DNA of 64,000 nucleotides from assembly GCF_001611275.1 (NCBI RefSeq), contig NZ_CP015080.1, positions 186,001 to 250,000 on the forward strand, written 5' to 3'. Positions within the stretch are counted from its first letter, which is position 1; each line of letters opens with the position of its first letter. This stretch comes from Desulfuromonas sp. DDH964. GTDB lineage: Bacteria > Desulfobacterota > Desulfuromonadia > Desulfuromonadales > DDH964. Position numbers and translations under genes: made by a program. The notes under the pieces are model-generated. The model searched no databases, was not told where the DNA came from, and saw only the letters and a list, made by a program, of their open reading frames with translations. Below are positions 24,714 to 33,936 of the stretch, piece after piece.

Positions 24714-27140
24714 TCAGAAGCGGACCTGTAAGCCTGCCCCCCAGCGATAATCTGAGTGCCACTGCGCCCGCAAAGAAAAATCCTTTGTGAGTGTGTAGGA
24801 GATCCCCCCAATGTACTCCCAGTAGCTGTCGGTATCGTATTGCACCAGTCCGTCCAGGGACAGGCGCGGCATGAGCTCGAACATTCTGGCAACGGTCACC
24901 CGGGCCTCGCCGTCGCTGCCGACAAAGGCGCTGGTTTCCAGCATGAACGGCAACAGGTAGCGCAGGCCGGCTACCGCCCGGTCCTCTTCAATGGCGTTAC
25001 CGATATCGGCACCGGCAAAGACAGTGAAAAACCGATTGATGTAGCGATCCCAGGTCAGCAACGCCTCCCATTCGGTCTCATCGACCTGCCCCCAGCCGAT
25101 TTCCCACTCGGCACTCAGATTGTTGCGGGTGTTCGCGGTTGTGACGAACCCTTCGCTCATGTTGCTGAGAATCTCCGCCTGGCCCCAGGCGTACGAGGAA
25201 TCCTGGTAGAGCTTCGGCCTGATTGCCGCCAACTGGGGATTCAAGGTGAAATTTTCATAGCTGACCACCCGGGCCATGCCGCTCTTCATATGGTAGAGAA
25301 GATGGCAGTGGAAGAACCAGTCGCCGACCTCGTTGGCGTCGAACTCGATGACCGTGGTTGACATGGGGGCGACATCGACGGTGTGCTTGAGGGGGGCGTG
25401 ATCCCCCTGGCCGTTGAGGACCCGGAAGAAGTGGCCGTGTAGGTGCATCGGGTGGTGCATCATGGTGCGGTTGATCATGATGAAGCGCACCACCTCACCT
25501 TCCCGGATGCGGATGGCATCGCTCTCCGAAAGAGGCTTGTTGTTGAGGAACCAGACGTAGCGCTCCATATCGCCGTCGAGGGTCAGACGGATTTCGCGAA
25601 CCGGCTTGCCGGCCGGCAGGGAGGTGGAGCGGGGCGCGCGGAGCTTTTCATAAGGGGGCCAGGGGCGCGCGGCGCTCATGCCGTCGACTGCCAGCGGTCC
25701 CGCAGAGGAAACATCGGCAGCCAGGGGGCGAAAGTTTGAGCCAAAGCGTTTGCCGCTATGGCCAGCCGCAATTTCCCCTGTCGGTGCGTTCTGCATGGCC
25801 GGCAGCATATGCCCTGCATGCTCCGTCCCGCGCCCTTTTGCCAGTGATGTCACAGCCGTTTGCGGCTCGTCAAACAGGGACTCCAGCTCCGCTTGAGGAA
25901 CCTCTTTAGACATACTGCCTGCCCTCATCTCTTGACTGCTGTGATCCATCCCGGGCATGACCATTGGCGCCATGCCGGAACCATGGTCCATCCCCTCCAT
26001 CTCCATCGACATCCCTGCCATGCCCGGGGTATCGAATTTGCCGCCCCTGACCTCGTTGTCGCTCATCCCCATGGTCCCGGCTGGCGTCAGGACGAAGACC
26101 TGCCGAAGGCTGGCGCTCCCCATCCCCTGGTAGAGGTTCGGCTTCGGGATATCCGGCGCGGCGTAACGCTCTCCGGCGCCGAGCCAAATCGAGGCGTAGC
26201 CGGAGCCGTCCTGGGCGGTGGCGCGCAGTTCAAAGGCGCCGTCTGCCGGAACCCTGACCAGCACATCGTAGGTTTCAGCGATAGCAATCAAAAAGCGGGT
26301 TTCCTCAACGGGTTCAACCGGCTGCCCGTCGGCGGAGATGATGGTCATCGGTCCGCCGCTGTATTCCAGATAAAAGTTGGTTCCGGCACCGCCGTTGACG
26401 ATCCGCAGGCGGAGCGTTTTACCACCCGCATCGGCCATGGTCAGTTCCGGTTGTCCATTGGCCAGAAAGCGGTCGTAGGAGATGTCCGCGATGTCCATGG
26501 CCGGCATCCGCTGCAGTTCCCGGGCGAAATAGTCGCCCAGCATGCCCAGTTTCATCGCTCCAAAAATGCTCTGGGCGCTCCCCTTTTCGAGCGCCATCCA
26601 GTCGCTCCCCCGTTTCAGGGTGCGCAGCACCTCGTGCGGTTCGACATCGGTCCAGTCCGACAGCATCACCACCCGATCGAGATCAGCGGTATGGTCTTCT
26701 GATCGCGGCAGAATCTTGATGGCACCGTAAACCCCGCTCTGTTCCTGCAGACTGGTATGCGAATGGTACCAGTAGGTGCCGCTCTGACGGATGGGAAATT
26801 CGTAAGTAAAAGTTGATCCGGGGGCAATCGGCGGGAAACTGACCAACGGCACCCCGTCCATCTCCGGCGGCACCAGAACTCCGTGCCAGTGCACTGAAGT
26901 CTCGATCGACATGGCGTTATGCACCCGGATACGCGCCAGATCCCCTTCGGTAAACTCCAACACCGGACCGGGGATGCCGCCGTTAACGGTCATCGCCTGT
27001 GCGGGGCGGCCGCTGTAGTTGACTTCATTTTCGGCAATAGTGAGGTCATATTCGACGGTTGCAGCTCTCGCCCATACGGGGCTCAGTAGCGTGGCTAACA
27101 GTAAAATCGTCGCGAGAGCTTTTTCTACGTGAAGAAACAT
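24714..27140 (-). CDS. CopA-type multicopper oxidase fused to a CopB-like C-terminal domain
   Basis: An 808-aa exported protein (signal peptide to about residue 26, AGGAGGCG before the ATG). Residues 27-620 are a PcoA/CopA-type multicopper oxidase with all four copper motifs: HWHG 84-87, WYHSH 124-128, HPMHLHGH 563-570 and HCHLLYH from 611. A Met/His-rich insert (GMAGMSMEMEGMDHGSGM) precedes the last domain. Residues 630-808 resemble the beta-barrel part of CopB/PcoB (LRYLLPFMLETSAFVGSDGE, ISYTLTKDFSLRAQWHSDY, ending in an outer-membrane-style ...GLQVRF). Two normally separate copper-resistance proteins thus appear joined. Oxidation of Cu+ in the periplasm or at the outer membrane is inferred. 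Confidence 0.85.
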   Translation of the reverse strand: MFLHVEKALATILLLATLLSPVWARAATVEYDLTIAENEVNYSGRPAQAMTVNGGIPGPVLEFTEGDLARIRVHNAMSIETSVHWHGVLVPPEMDGVPLVSFPPIAPGSTFTYEFPIRQSGTYWYHSHTSLQEQSGVYGAIKILPRSEDHTADLDRVVMLSDWTDVEPHEVLRTLKRGSDWMALEKGSAQSIFGAMKLGMLGDYFARELQRMPAMDIADISYDRFLANGQPELTMADAGGKTLRLRIVNGGAGTNFYLEYSGGPMTIISADGQPVEPVEETRFLIAIAETYDVLVRVPADGAFELRATAQDGSGYASIWLGAGERYAAPDIPKPNLYQGMGSASLRQVFVLTPAGTMGMSDNEVRGGKFDTPGMAGMSMEMEGMDHGSGMAPMVMPGMDHSSQEMRAGSMSKEVPQAELESLFDEPQTAVTSLAKGRGTEHAGHMLPAMQNAPTGEIAAGHSGKRFGSNFRPLAADVSSAGPLAVDGMSAARPWPPYEKLRAPRSTSLPAGKPVREIRLTLDGDMERYVWFLNNKPLSESDAIRIREGEVVRFIMINRTMMHHPMHLHGHFFRVLNGQGDHAPLKHTVDVAPMSTTVIEFDANEVGDWFFHCHLLYHMKSGMARVVSYENFTLNPQLAAIRPKLYQDSSYAWGQAEILSNMSEGFVTTANTRNNLSAEWEIGWGQVDETEWEALLTWDRYINRFFTVFAGADIGNAIEEDRAVAGLRYLLPFMLETSAFVGSDGEARVTVARMFELMPRLSLDGLVQYDTDSYWEYIGGISYTLTKDFSLRAQWHSDYRWGAGLQVRF

Positions 27141-27174
27141 CTGACGCCTCCTTGAATTTGCAAACTCAATAGAT

Positions 27175-27192
27175 CCGCAAGGGGAAGGTCAA
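27175..27192 (-). promoter_or_regulatory. CueR-box-like half-site before the multicopper oxidase
   Basis: On the minus strand TTGACCTTCCCCTTGCGG provides a -35 and the left half of a copper-type MerR box. The right half is degenerate and the -10 region weak, so the assignment is tentative. Confidence 0.35.
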
Positions 27193-27539
27193 GCCCCGGA
27201 TCTTTTTATTGGCATGATAGCTGTATAACAATAGCATGCCTCCTTTCAAATGGTACCTGCGTCCTGAGCATGACAGTAAAAGGTTCAATTTTTTTTATCA
27301 GGCTCATAATCCCGAATCTTGGGGTCAAATAGCTTAAATACTGGGACGAAGCAGAAAGGTCCATTTGTTCAGGGGGTGAAAGGTGTCGCTGACTACAGAA
27401 GGCTCTCAGAATGCGCGCTGTAGAATATCCGACGGTGCATTGAAGAAATTCCCTCAAATTCAACCCTAGTATGGCGATACCCTTGGGGTGGTGCTTTGAA
27501 CGTGGAGCCAATAAAAAAAACTTTTGAAAGGGAAAATCG
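27193..27539. other. Intergenic region, no supported gene
   Basis: About 350 bases of comparatively AT-rich sequence between the divergent oxidase and GSU3473-like genes. Several overlapping ORFs exist on the minus strand, but none has a ribosome site or family features. It probably holds both divergent promoters. Confidence 0.5.
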
Positions 27540-27803
27540 ATGGTGATTCGTATTCGGTACCCAGACGGCCGCTTCGACATGGTTAAAGCGACTCGGCTTA
27601 ACACTTTGATTGAAACTGAAGAGATAGAAGGATTTAAGCGCGCAAGTGGCTGGGTTGTTCTCGGCAGAGACCCTGTTCGAGGACAAGGTAATGACGAATT
27701 TTATCACGGTACCGAAAGGCGAGGGACGGCAGCCACAGATGTGTTGAGCAGCAGTGAAAACTTCTCGAAAAAACTTTTTCCTGAGGCTGCGGGTGTGTTG
27801 TGA
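27540..27803 (+). CDS. GSU3473-family small protein
   Basis: An 87-aa protein opening MVIRIRYPDGRFDMVKATRL, then GFKRASGWVVLGRDPVRG and a YHGTERRG element, the pattern of the GSU3473 family known from Geobacter and relatives. AAAGGG precedes the ATG. No function is known for the family. It supports a Desulfuromonadia-like host. Confidence 0.75.
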   Translation: MVIRIRYPDGRFDMVKATRLNTLIETEEIEGFKRASGWVVLGRDPVRGQGNDEFYHGTERRGTAATDVLSSSENFSKKLFPEAAGVL

Positions 27804-27912
27804 AACCAGTATCTTCAATTTTCCTGAATTGATGTAAGGAAGCCCACGGGCCTTTACCTCCGTGGGAACGACCGAAATCCATTCAAGGGCTTTTGTCAAA
27901 GACAGGTTTTTT

Positions 27913-28194
27913 ATGAATCTAACTCATATTAACTGCCTCGGTTGTGGAGCGCCAGTCAGCAGAGCGTATAAATTATGCTCACGATGTTGTCAGCTTCTGG
28001 GCGTGCACAGTCCATCTGAAGTGTACACCAAAAAGTCTGATCATACGGAAGTGCCGCCGCATGCAGATATGGACTTTGCCCTCTGGTTTTCCCTCCTCAG
28101 CCTCAGCTCAGTTTTCGTACTTGGGTGGTTAGCGCTGATAATAGTGGCACCGATTGGGTTTGAGCTTAGTCCGCTGATGGAGTGCCTTCGTTAG
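27913..28194 (+). CDS. Zinc-ribbon small membrane protein
   Basis: About 93 aa from the ATG at 27913; an upstream in-frame start at 27862 is possible. CLGCGAPVSRAYKLCSRCC forms a one-knuckle zinc site near the N-terminus. A membrane segment (WFSLLSLSSVFVLGWLALII) lies in the C-terminal half. Same strand as the flanking GSU3473-like and lipoprotein genes. Unknown function. Confidence 0.55.
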   Translation: MNLTHINCLGCGAPVSRAYKLCSRCCQLLGVHSPSEVYTKKSDHTEVPPHADMDFALWFSLLSLSSVFVLGWLALIIVAPIGFELSPLMECLR

Positions 28195-28251
28195 CTGTTC
28201 GGTTTTCTCGATGACAGATTCAAACCACCATTAACGCTTAAAGGAGATCAG

Positions 28252-28353
28252 ATGAAAAAGTTCTTTCTAGTCGTCGGAGTTTTGTTGCTTATAGGATTCA
28301 CTCTTACCTTAACAGGTTGTGTTCATTTTCCATGGCACGGCATGGGCCATTAG
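28252..28353 (+). CDS. 33-aa lipoprotein
   Basis: AAAGGAGAT precedes the ATG at good spacing. The product MKKFFLVVGVLLLIGF... has a signal sequence ending in the lipobox LTGC at residues 20-23, and a ten-residue mature tail with three His (VHFPWHGMGH). Such minimal lipoproteins resemble the His-rich one at 6356-6505 and may bind metal. Confidence 0.6.
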   Translation: MKKFFLVVGVLLLIGFTLTLTGCVHFPWHGMGH

Positions 28354-28426
28354 AGAATTGAACTCTCTCGAAAAAATAGAACAATCCCGGGAAGGTGATT
28401 GTGATCCACCATATATGGAAATATCG

Positions 28427-28939
28427 TCAAGTTAATTCTCGATCCAACCCCCGATACTGAATTGCTTCGGCCAAATGCGGTTCCCGGATATTTTCTTCCC
28501 CCGCCAGATCGGCAATCGTCCGCGCCACCTTGAGAATGCGGCTGTAAGATCGTGCCGACATGCCAAGCTTATCAACCACCATCTCCAGCAGTTTTTGCCC
28601 CGCTTCGTCGAGCTGGCAGAACTTGCGGATATGCCGGGCGGCCATGGCGGCGTTGGCGTGGAGACCATAAGAGGCTAGTCGCTCCCGTTGGATCGTGCGG
28701 GCCTTTTCTACCCGGGCGCGGATGATGGCTGATGATTCTCCCTCGACCGGATCGGCCAGATCCTTATGTGGCACCCTTGGGACCTCAATCTGAAGATCAA
28801 TTCTATCGAGCAGTGGGCCGGAAAGGCGTTGCCGATAACGTTGGATGTCGTGCGGTGTACAAGGACATAAGTTACTGAAATCACCGAGGAATCCACACTT
28901 GCAGGGGTTTGAACATCTTTTACAAGTTTTCCAATTCAC
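28427..28939 (-). pseudogene. ComM/YifB C-terminal fragment, module copy C
   Basis: A 170-codon open frame from a GTG at 28939 (MNWKTCKRCSNPCKCGFLGD) to IQYRGLDRELT. It is uninterrupted and has the full Mg_chelatase_C region, but lacks Walker A and B. At protein level it differs from copy D at roughly one residue in four, yet keeps the frame, so either the fragment is selected or the copies came from different comM alleles. Confidence 0.8.
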
Positions 28940-29394
28940 CTGAAACCCCGCACAAAATCGAAATTCCCTTTAAAATACAGATACCTAAGGAGCTTACCGA
29001 AGAACCGATCACCCTCGGTGATCACCTGCGCCGCCGCCGTATCGAGCTTGGCTTGTACCAAAAAAATGTCGCCGTTCAGATTGGAGTGACAACCTCCACC
29101 ATCTGGAATTGGGAAAATAACTGGTCGTCGATCACATTGAGCTGCATGCCGAAAGTCATCAAGTTTCTCGGCTACAACCCGATCCCCTGCTCTGAAGACC
29201 TGTTGGAGAGACTGGCCTGGTACAAGCAGGTCAACGGGCTGTCTTTGGAACAGCTTGGAGCTGAAATGGACCGTGATCCCGAACAGCTGGCCGACTGGTT
29301 GACGGGAAGACATAATCCTTGTCGACGGAACAGGAGGACGGTTGAGCTATTTTTATCAGGTCACGCCCAAGAGCCTGGCGCGGTCCAGCGGTGA
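28909..29394 (+). CDS. Double-HTH XRE-family protein, module copy C
   Basis: A 161-aa copy with TTG start and both HTH units (QKNVAVQIGVTTSTIWNWE; LSLEQLGAEMDRDPEQLADWL). Its tail RTVELFLSGHAQEPGAVQR differs from the other copies. The first 77 bases of the gene are identical to those of copy D. It overlaps the comM fragment by 31 bases. Confidence 0.75.
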   Translation: MNIFYKFSNSPETPHKIEIPFKIQIPKELTEEPITLGDHLRRRRIELGLYQKNVAVQIGVTTSTIWNWENNWSSITLSCMPKVIKFLGYNPIPCSEDLLERLAWYKQVNGLSLEQLGAEMDRDPEQLADWLTGRHNPCRRNRRTVELFLSGHAQEPGAVQR

Positions 29395-29772
29395 GGAGCT
29401 GCCTTGTCGGAAGAGAGTGCTGCGGCAAGTGATTGAATGAATTCTTTTCTGGCAAGGACGACTTCAGAGAAGCTATGAGGAACGTGATCCTGCCAAAGGC
29501 GTTTATGGAACACTGCCTACTGAGTCAAATAAGTCGAGTAAACGCCTCAGAATTTGAGTTGAATAGGCCTTCCCTCCCGTTTGGAAACAGGTGATTTTCG
29601 ACTGACGAGCTGAAATAATGCCATTTTTCGACGAGAAGAAATGATTTTCGACTTATGGAGAAACGTTGGAACAAATGATTTTTTTATGAGCAGGCTGGCA
29701 GACATGCGGTAGCTCTGCACGAAATAAATACGCCTTTAACACGCCCAAACGGACATGAGAAAGAAATCCAAT
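29395..29772. repeat. Non-coding stretch with three phased TGATTTTCGAC-like repeats
   Basis: No gene is supported here. TGATTTTCGACT occurs at 29592-29603 and 29642-29653, and a variant CATTTTTCGAC at 29622-29632. Offsets of 30 and 20 bases place all three on about the same helical face. This may be an operator array or a remnant of an older element. Confidence 0.4.
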
Positions 29773-30777
29773 TTAACGACAAGGCGCGTCATCACGCCGG
29801 GTCCCGGACAAGATCACCGTGGGCACCAAACGTATGAAAACCAACTCGCCGACAAGCTCTACAAGAGTCTGGGTTACAATGACGGCAGGTGTTTCCACCC
29901 ATGCATCCGGCAAGGCCAGGGCAAGCGGCAGCACCACCAAGGAATTGCGCGTCACCGAGCTAAAAATCAGTGCCCTGCCGGCCTTGGTATCCAGACGATA
30001 GACCTGCGCTGTCCAGCGTGCGAGGAGCGGCATAATGGCCATGAAGGCAATGTAAAGCGGTACAGCCTGACCAACGATAGGCAGGTATTCCCCGATTCTG
30101 TCGATCTGGGACGCCACAACGAGAATCAGGGTAAGCGCCATAAATGGCACCGGAAGCCACCCGGTCGCGACAAGCCAGGCTTGACCACTTTTCTTGCGCT
30201 TGGTCCAAATCTCGCTTGCCAGGGCCAGACCCAGAGGCAAAGCGATGAGCAAGAGAAATGCCTGCAGGAATGGTTCGGCGCTCATGACCCGTGCGGCCTG
30301 TCCACCCATAAATAACCACAGATACGCAGGCAGTAAGAGCATCTGAATCAAAAGCAGCATAGGGGTAGCCGCAAGCACAAGCCGCGCATTACCCTGACCG
30401 AGATGGGTAAAAACGATGACGTAGTCGATGCACGGAGTGAGCAGCACCAGATACACTCCCAGTAACAGTGGAGGGTATTCCGGTAAAAATTGCGACAATC
30501 CCCAGACCAGAGCGGGCACGATGACAAAATTGACGGTCAGCAGGGCTCCGGCAAATCGCCGGTTGACAAACGCCTGACGCAGCTGGAGGAAAGGAATCTG
30601 CACAAACATTCCGTAGAGCATGATGGCCAGCACGGGCGAGATCAGCAGTTCCAGACGCGCGCTCCAGACGGGTTGCCACAAGCCGAACCCTGCCCCGGTG
30701 GCCAGCGCCCCGGCATATAGCCAGACTTGATTTTCTTCCAGATTTTCTCTTGTCATCATTCCTGCAAACAGAGACAT
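29773..30777 (-). CDS. ACR3/SBF-like arsenic or metalloid efflux permease
   Basis: A 334-aa membrane protein with about ten helices of the bile acid:sodium symporter/ACR3 superfamily. LLTPCIDYVIVFTHLGQGNA contains the Cys-bearing helix equivalent to the ACR3 TPC region, and SSVTRNSLVVLPLALALP matches the second family motif. Arsenite export is the best guess, but no arsenate reductase or arsR lies nearby, so another substrate is possible. Its start overlaps the end of the P-type ATPase gene, implying coupling. Confidence 0.72.
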   Translation of the reverse strand: MSLFAGMMTRENLEENQVWLYAGALATGAGFGLWQPVWSARLELLISPVLAIMLYGMFVQIPFLQLRQAFVNRRFAGALLTVNFVIVPALVWGLSQFLPEYPPLLLGVYLVLLTPCIDYVIVFTHLGQGNARLVLAATPMLLLIQMLLLPAYLWLFMGGQAARVMSAEPFLQAFLLLIALPLGLALASEIWTKRKKSGQAWLVATGWLPVPFMALTLILVVASQIDRIGEYLPIVGQAVPLYIAFMAIMPLLARWTAQVYRLDTKAGRALIFSSVTRNSLVVLPLALALPDAWVETPAVIVTQTLVELVGELVFIRLVPTVILSGTRRDDAPCR

Positions 30778-32963
30778 CAGCTCTGAACAGCCCCTGGCCC
30801 AAAGTCATTCAACAGTCGCAGGCTGTTGAACACAACCAGCAGCGTCGCCCCCATGTCGGCGGCAATGGCCATCCAGAGCGTGGCCATTCCGAACAGAGTC
30901 AGGACGATGAACACCGCTTTCAGCCCCAATGCGAAGCCGATGTTCTGCTGGATGTTGCGTAATGTCCGGCGGGAGTGACGGATCAGCCAGGGCAGCTTGG
31001 ACAGGTCATCGCTCATCAGGGCCATGTCGGCCGTTTCCAGGGCTGCGTCGGTCCCCATGGCCCCCATGGCGATCCCGAAGGTCGCCGCCGCCATGGCCGG
31101 GGCGTCGTTGATGCCGTCGCCAACCATGGCCACGGTATTGTTTTCACGCACCAGCCGCCCGATCGCTTCGACCTTGTCTTCGGGCAGAAGTTCGCAGTGG
31201 TATTCCTCGATCCCGGTCTCGGCCGCAATCGCCCTGGCCGTACCGGCATTATCGCCGGTCAGCATGACGATCCGAGCGACCCCCGCGTCCCGGATTTCAG
31301 CGATGATGCGCGGGATATCTTCGCGCAGGCTGTCGGCGATGCTGATCAAGCCGCAGACATGGCTGTCGTTGCCGATCGCGACGACCGTATGGCCGGCGTC
31401 TTCCAGTTCTTCCGCCCGGGCATGAATCTCCGGGGTCTCCTGGCCTTTCTCGTGCAGCATCCGGTGACTGCCGACCCAGAACAACCTTCCCCCGATGCTC
31501 CCTTCGCCGCCTTTGCCGGGAAACGCCGTGAACTGCTCCGCCGGTTCAACTTCGATGCCGGCTTCGCGCGCTTTGCGCAAAATCGCCCTGGCCAGCGGAT
31601 GCTCGCTGCCGGTTTCCAGCGCCGCAGCCCGCTCCAGCAGTTCCGATTCGCTGTGGCCATTCAGGGTGACCAGACGCTGCACTTCGGGTTGGCCGGTGGT
31701 GAGTGTCCCGGTCTTGTCCAGAGCCAGGACCTTAAGCCGCCCGGCTGCCTCCAGATAGAGCCCGCCCTTGATCAGCACCCCGTGGCGGGCGGCGGCGGTC
31801 AGCGCCGAAACGATGCTCACCGGGGTGGAGATCACCAGCGCGCAGGGACAGGCGATGACCAGCAGCACCAGGCCGCGATAAACCCCCTCAGACCAGGACA
31901 ATCCGGCCAGCGGTGGCGACAGCAAGGCAAGGGCTACTGCGAGAACCAGCATGACCGGTGTGTACCGGGTGGAGAACCGATCCACCCACTGCTGACTGTT
32001 GGCCCGTCGGGTCTGGGCGCTTTCGACCATGTGAATGATGCGCGCCAGGGTGGTTTGGTCGGCGCTGCGGTCGGCGCGAAACTCCAGGGTCCCGTCCTGA
32101 TTGATGGTGCCGGCGTAGACCTGGTCGCCCGGTTCTTTGGCGACCGGCATCGACTCGCCGGTGATCGGCGCCTGGTTCACAGAGGACCGGCCGCTGACCA
32201 CTTCGCCATCCAGCGCAATCCGCTCACCCGGGCGGACCAGAACGATCGCGCCAAGGGGGACCTCCTCGACAGGCTTTTCGTGGATGTCGTCGTGCTCCGA
32301 ACATCGGTAGCGGGCCGTGGCCGGGGCGAGATCGAGCAGGGCACCGATGGCATTGCGTGCCCGCTCGACGCTCCACTGCTCCAATAACAAAGAGAGAGCA
32401 AACAGGAAGGCGACGGTGGCCGCCTCAAACCACTCGCCGAGGATGAAGGCTCCGATCACTGCCGTCACCATCAGGAAGTTCATGTCCGGCCGCAGTCGGC
32501 GGGCAGCCTGCAGAGCCCGGGGAAGAACGTACCATGCCCCGCAAACGGCGGAGAGGAAGTAGAACAGCATGACGGCGGGCGGAAAAGCATGACTGTCACG
32601 ATGGCCGCCGGACACAACGTCGAGCAGGCTGCCGTGTATGACCCCGTGGGTGACGAAGGCGATCAACAGGAAGGCTCCGCTTGCGGCGGTCATGACCAGC
32701 CTTCCGTGCTGCTGCCAGAACGTCCCCCTCTCCCGTGTCCGCCGTAGCTCCCACGGGGTGGCCTTCATGCCGGTGGCGCCGACCGCATGGACAATAGCGT
32801 CGGCGGAAAGGGCGTCGGGTTCGAACTCCACCGTCATCCGGGCATTGACAACGTCGAATTCCAGATCGATGATCCCGGGCATTCCCCCGACCTCGCGGCG
32901 CAGGATGGCGACCTCTTCGGAGCAATCCAGCCCCTGGATTCTGTAATCGATTCGTCGCGACAT
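30777..32963 (-). CDS. Zn/Cd/Pb-type P1B ATPase (ZntA/CadA-like)
   Basis: A 728-aa exporter. One N-terminal HMA-like domain has GLDCSEEVA in place of the usual CxxC, as in many Zn/Cd ATPases. Eight membrane helices; the metal site CPC is at 372-374 (CPCALVISTPV), the phosphorylated Asp is D416 in DKTGT, and [10 protein letters not shown] follows. A His/Asp-containing segment CSEHDDIHEK lies before the actuator domain (TGES). Probably exports divalent soft metals to the periplasm. Upstream is only a doubtful 40-aa ORF, downstream the ACR3-like permease. Confidence 0.9.
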   Translation of the reverse strand: MSRRIDYRIQGLDCSEEVAILRREVGGMPGIIDLEFDVVNARMTVEFEPDALSADAIVHAVGATGMKATPWELRRTRERGTFWQQHGRLVMTAASGAFLLIAFVTHGVIHGSLLDVVSGGHRDSHAFPPAVMLFYFLSAVCGAWYVLPRALQAARRLRPDMNFLMVTAVIGAFILGEWFEAATVAFLFALSLLLEQWSVERARNAIGALLDLAPATARYRCSEHDDIHEKPVEEVPLGAIVLVRPGERIALDGEVVSGRSSVNQAPITGESMPVAKEPGDQVYAGTINQDGTLEFRADRSADQTTLARIIHMVESAQTRRANSQQWVDRFSTRYTPVMLVLAVALALLSPPLAGLSWSEGVYRGLVLLVIACPCALVISTPVSIVSALTAAARHGVLIKGGLYLEAAGRLKVLALDKTGTLTTGQPEVQRLVTLNGHSESELLERAAALETGSEHPLARAILRKAREAGIEVEPAEQFTAFPGKGGEGSIGGRLFWVGSHRMLHEKGQETPEIHARAEELEDAGHTVVAIGNDSHVCGLISIADSLREDIPRIIAEIRDAGVARIVMLTGDNAGTARAIAAETGIEEYHCELLPEDKVEAIGRLVRENNTVAMVGDGINDAPAMAAATFGIAMGAMGTDAALETADMALMSDDLSKLPWLIRHSRRTLRNIQQNIGFALGLKAVFIVLTLFGMATLWMAIAADMGATLLVVFNSLRLLNDFGPGAVQS

Positions 32964-32966
32964 TTT

Positions 32967-33089
32967 TTATCCTCCTTTCCGAAGGAAATGTCCAATAGCC
33001 GCAATCAATGGCGATGACCGGACTTTGAGCTTCATGCGCGCGATGTTGGGAAAAATGCCCACACCTTGCGGGGCATGGGCCAATTCCAT
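32967..33089 (-). CDS. Doubtful 40-aa ORF upstream of the Zn/Cd ATPase
   Basis: An ATG at 33089 opens a 40-codon frame (MELAHAPQGVGIFPNIARMK... ending FLRKGG) whose stop overlaps the ribosome site of the ATPase gene. No good ribosome site of its own. It could be a leader peptide or chance. The remaining bases to 33282 hold nothing I can support. Confidence 0.25.
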   Translation of the reverse strand: MELAHAPQGVGIFPNIARMKLKVRSSPLIAAIGHFLRKGG

Positions 33090-33282
33090 CGGAGGCTATC
33101 TGGAACAGTTATGGAGAAGTTCGCATTGATGTTTTGCAAACTATTTCATGACATTATCCCCCTTCCTTGGGTTCCTCGGAATTGAAGTGTGCGCCACTGA
33201 GAAATGGCGCCAGCCCGATGGATGATCAATTCAGGGGTATAACCGTCAGTATTTCTTCGACTATCCGCTACCCCCTGCAATC

Positions 33283-33936
33283 TCACTTTGGATATTTTGC
33301 GTCCAGCTCTGATTGGATCAATTGATACAACTGTTTGTAGCCAAAGGTCTGCAGTGGTTTGCCGTTGACAAAATAACCTGGAGTTTTTTGTACATTCAGT
33401 GTTTTAACGTCGGCCATGTCCTGTTCGATGATTTTTGCAATGGCAGGAGCATGCATATCATTTTTAATTTGTTCGATATCGACTCCTGCCCTGGGAAGAA
33501 CGTCCCATAGTTTTTCCGGCTGATAATTGTGGTGGCTGGCCCAGACATTCTGGGTTTTAAACATAACCTCCAGGGTTTCCCAGTACTTCCCTTGCATTCT
33601 GGCGGCTTCCAGGATCTTGACAAAATTGTCAGCGCCATCATGGAAGGGAGCGTAACGCAGCACGAGTTTGATTTTGCCGGGATTGTCAGCCATGATTTTT
33701 TTGATCAAGGGAGCAAAGGATGCGCAGGTTTCACAGGCCGGATCCATAAACTCAACCAGATAAACTTTGGCATCGTCACTGCCAAGAGTTGGCGAATGAT
33801 CTCTGACAAAAAGATCAGCGTTTTGTGATGCCATAAAACCGTACTTTTCAACCTGCTGGCCCTTGTAGTAGTTGCTGCCGGCAATGAAGGCAATGGCGAG
33901 GACTATGCATGTAATTCCGACAAGTGCGTACTTCAT
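33283..33936 (-). CDS. DsbA-family thiol:disulfide protein
   Basis: A 217-aa protein with an N-terminal membrane anchor or signal (ALVGITCIVLAIAFIAGS) and a thioredoxin fold with a CETC active site (EFMDPACETCASFAP, near residue 72). The cis-Pro loop is VQKTPGYFVNG. Length and helical insert fit the DsbA/BdbD group. Its start overlaps the end of the DsbB gene by 4 bases, so the pair likely forms one oxidative folding system. Confidence 0.88.
   Translation of the reverse strand: MKYALVGITCIVLAIAFIAGSNYYKGQQVEKYGFMASQNADLFVRDHSPTLGSDDAKVYLVEFMDPACETCASFAPLIKKIMADNPGKIKLVLRYAPFHDGADNFVKILEAARMQGKYWETLEVMFKTQNVWASHHNYQPEKLWDVLPRAGVDIEQIKNDMHAPAIAKIIEQDMADVKTLNVQKTPGYFVNGKPLQTFGYKQLYQLIQSELDAKYPK

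Noticed and set aside
29592..29653. CRISPR or plasmid iterons
   Set aside because: Only three short imperfect repeats without spacers of constant size, cas genes or a replication gene.
30975..32387. 470-codon plus-strand ORF
   Set aside because: Antisense to the Zn/Cd ATPase, no start signals or family.
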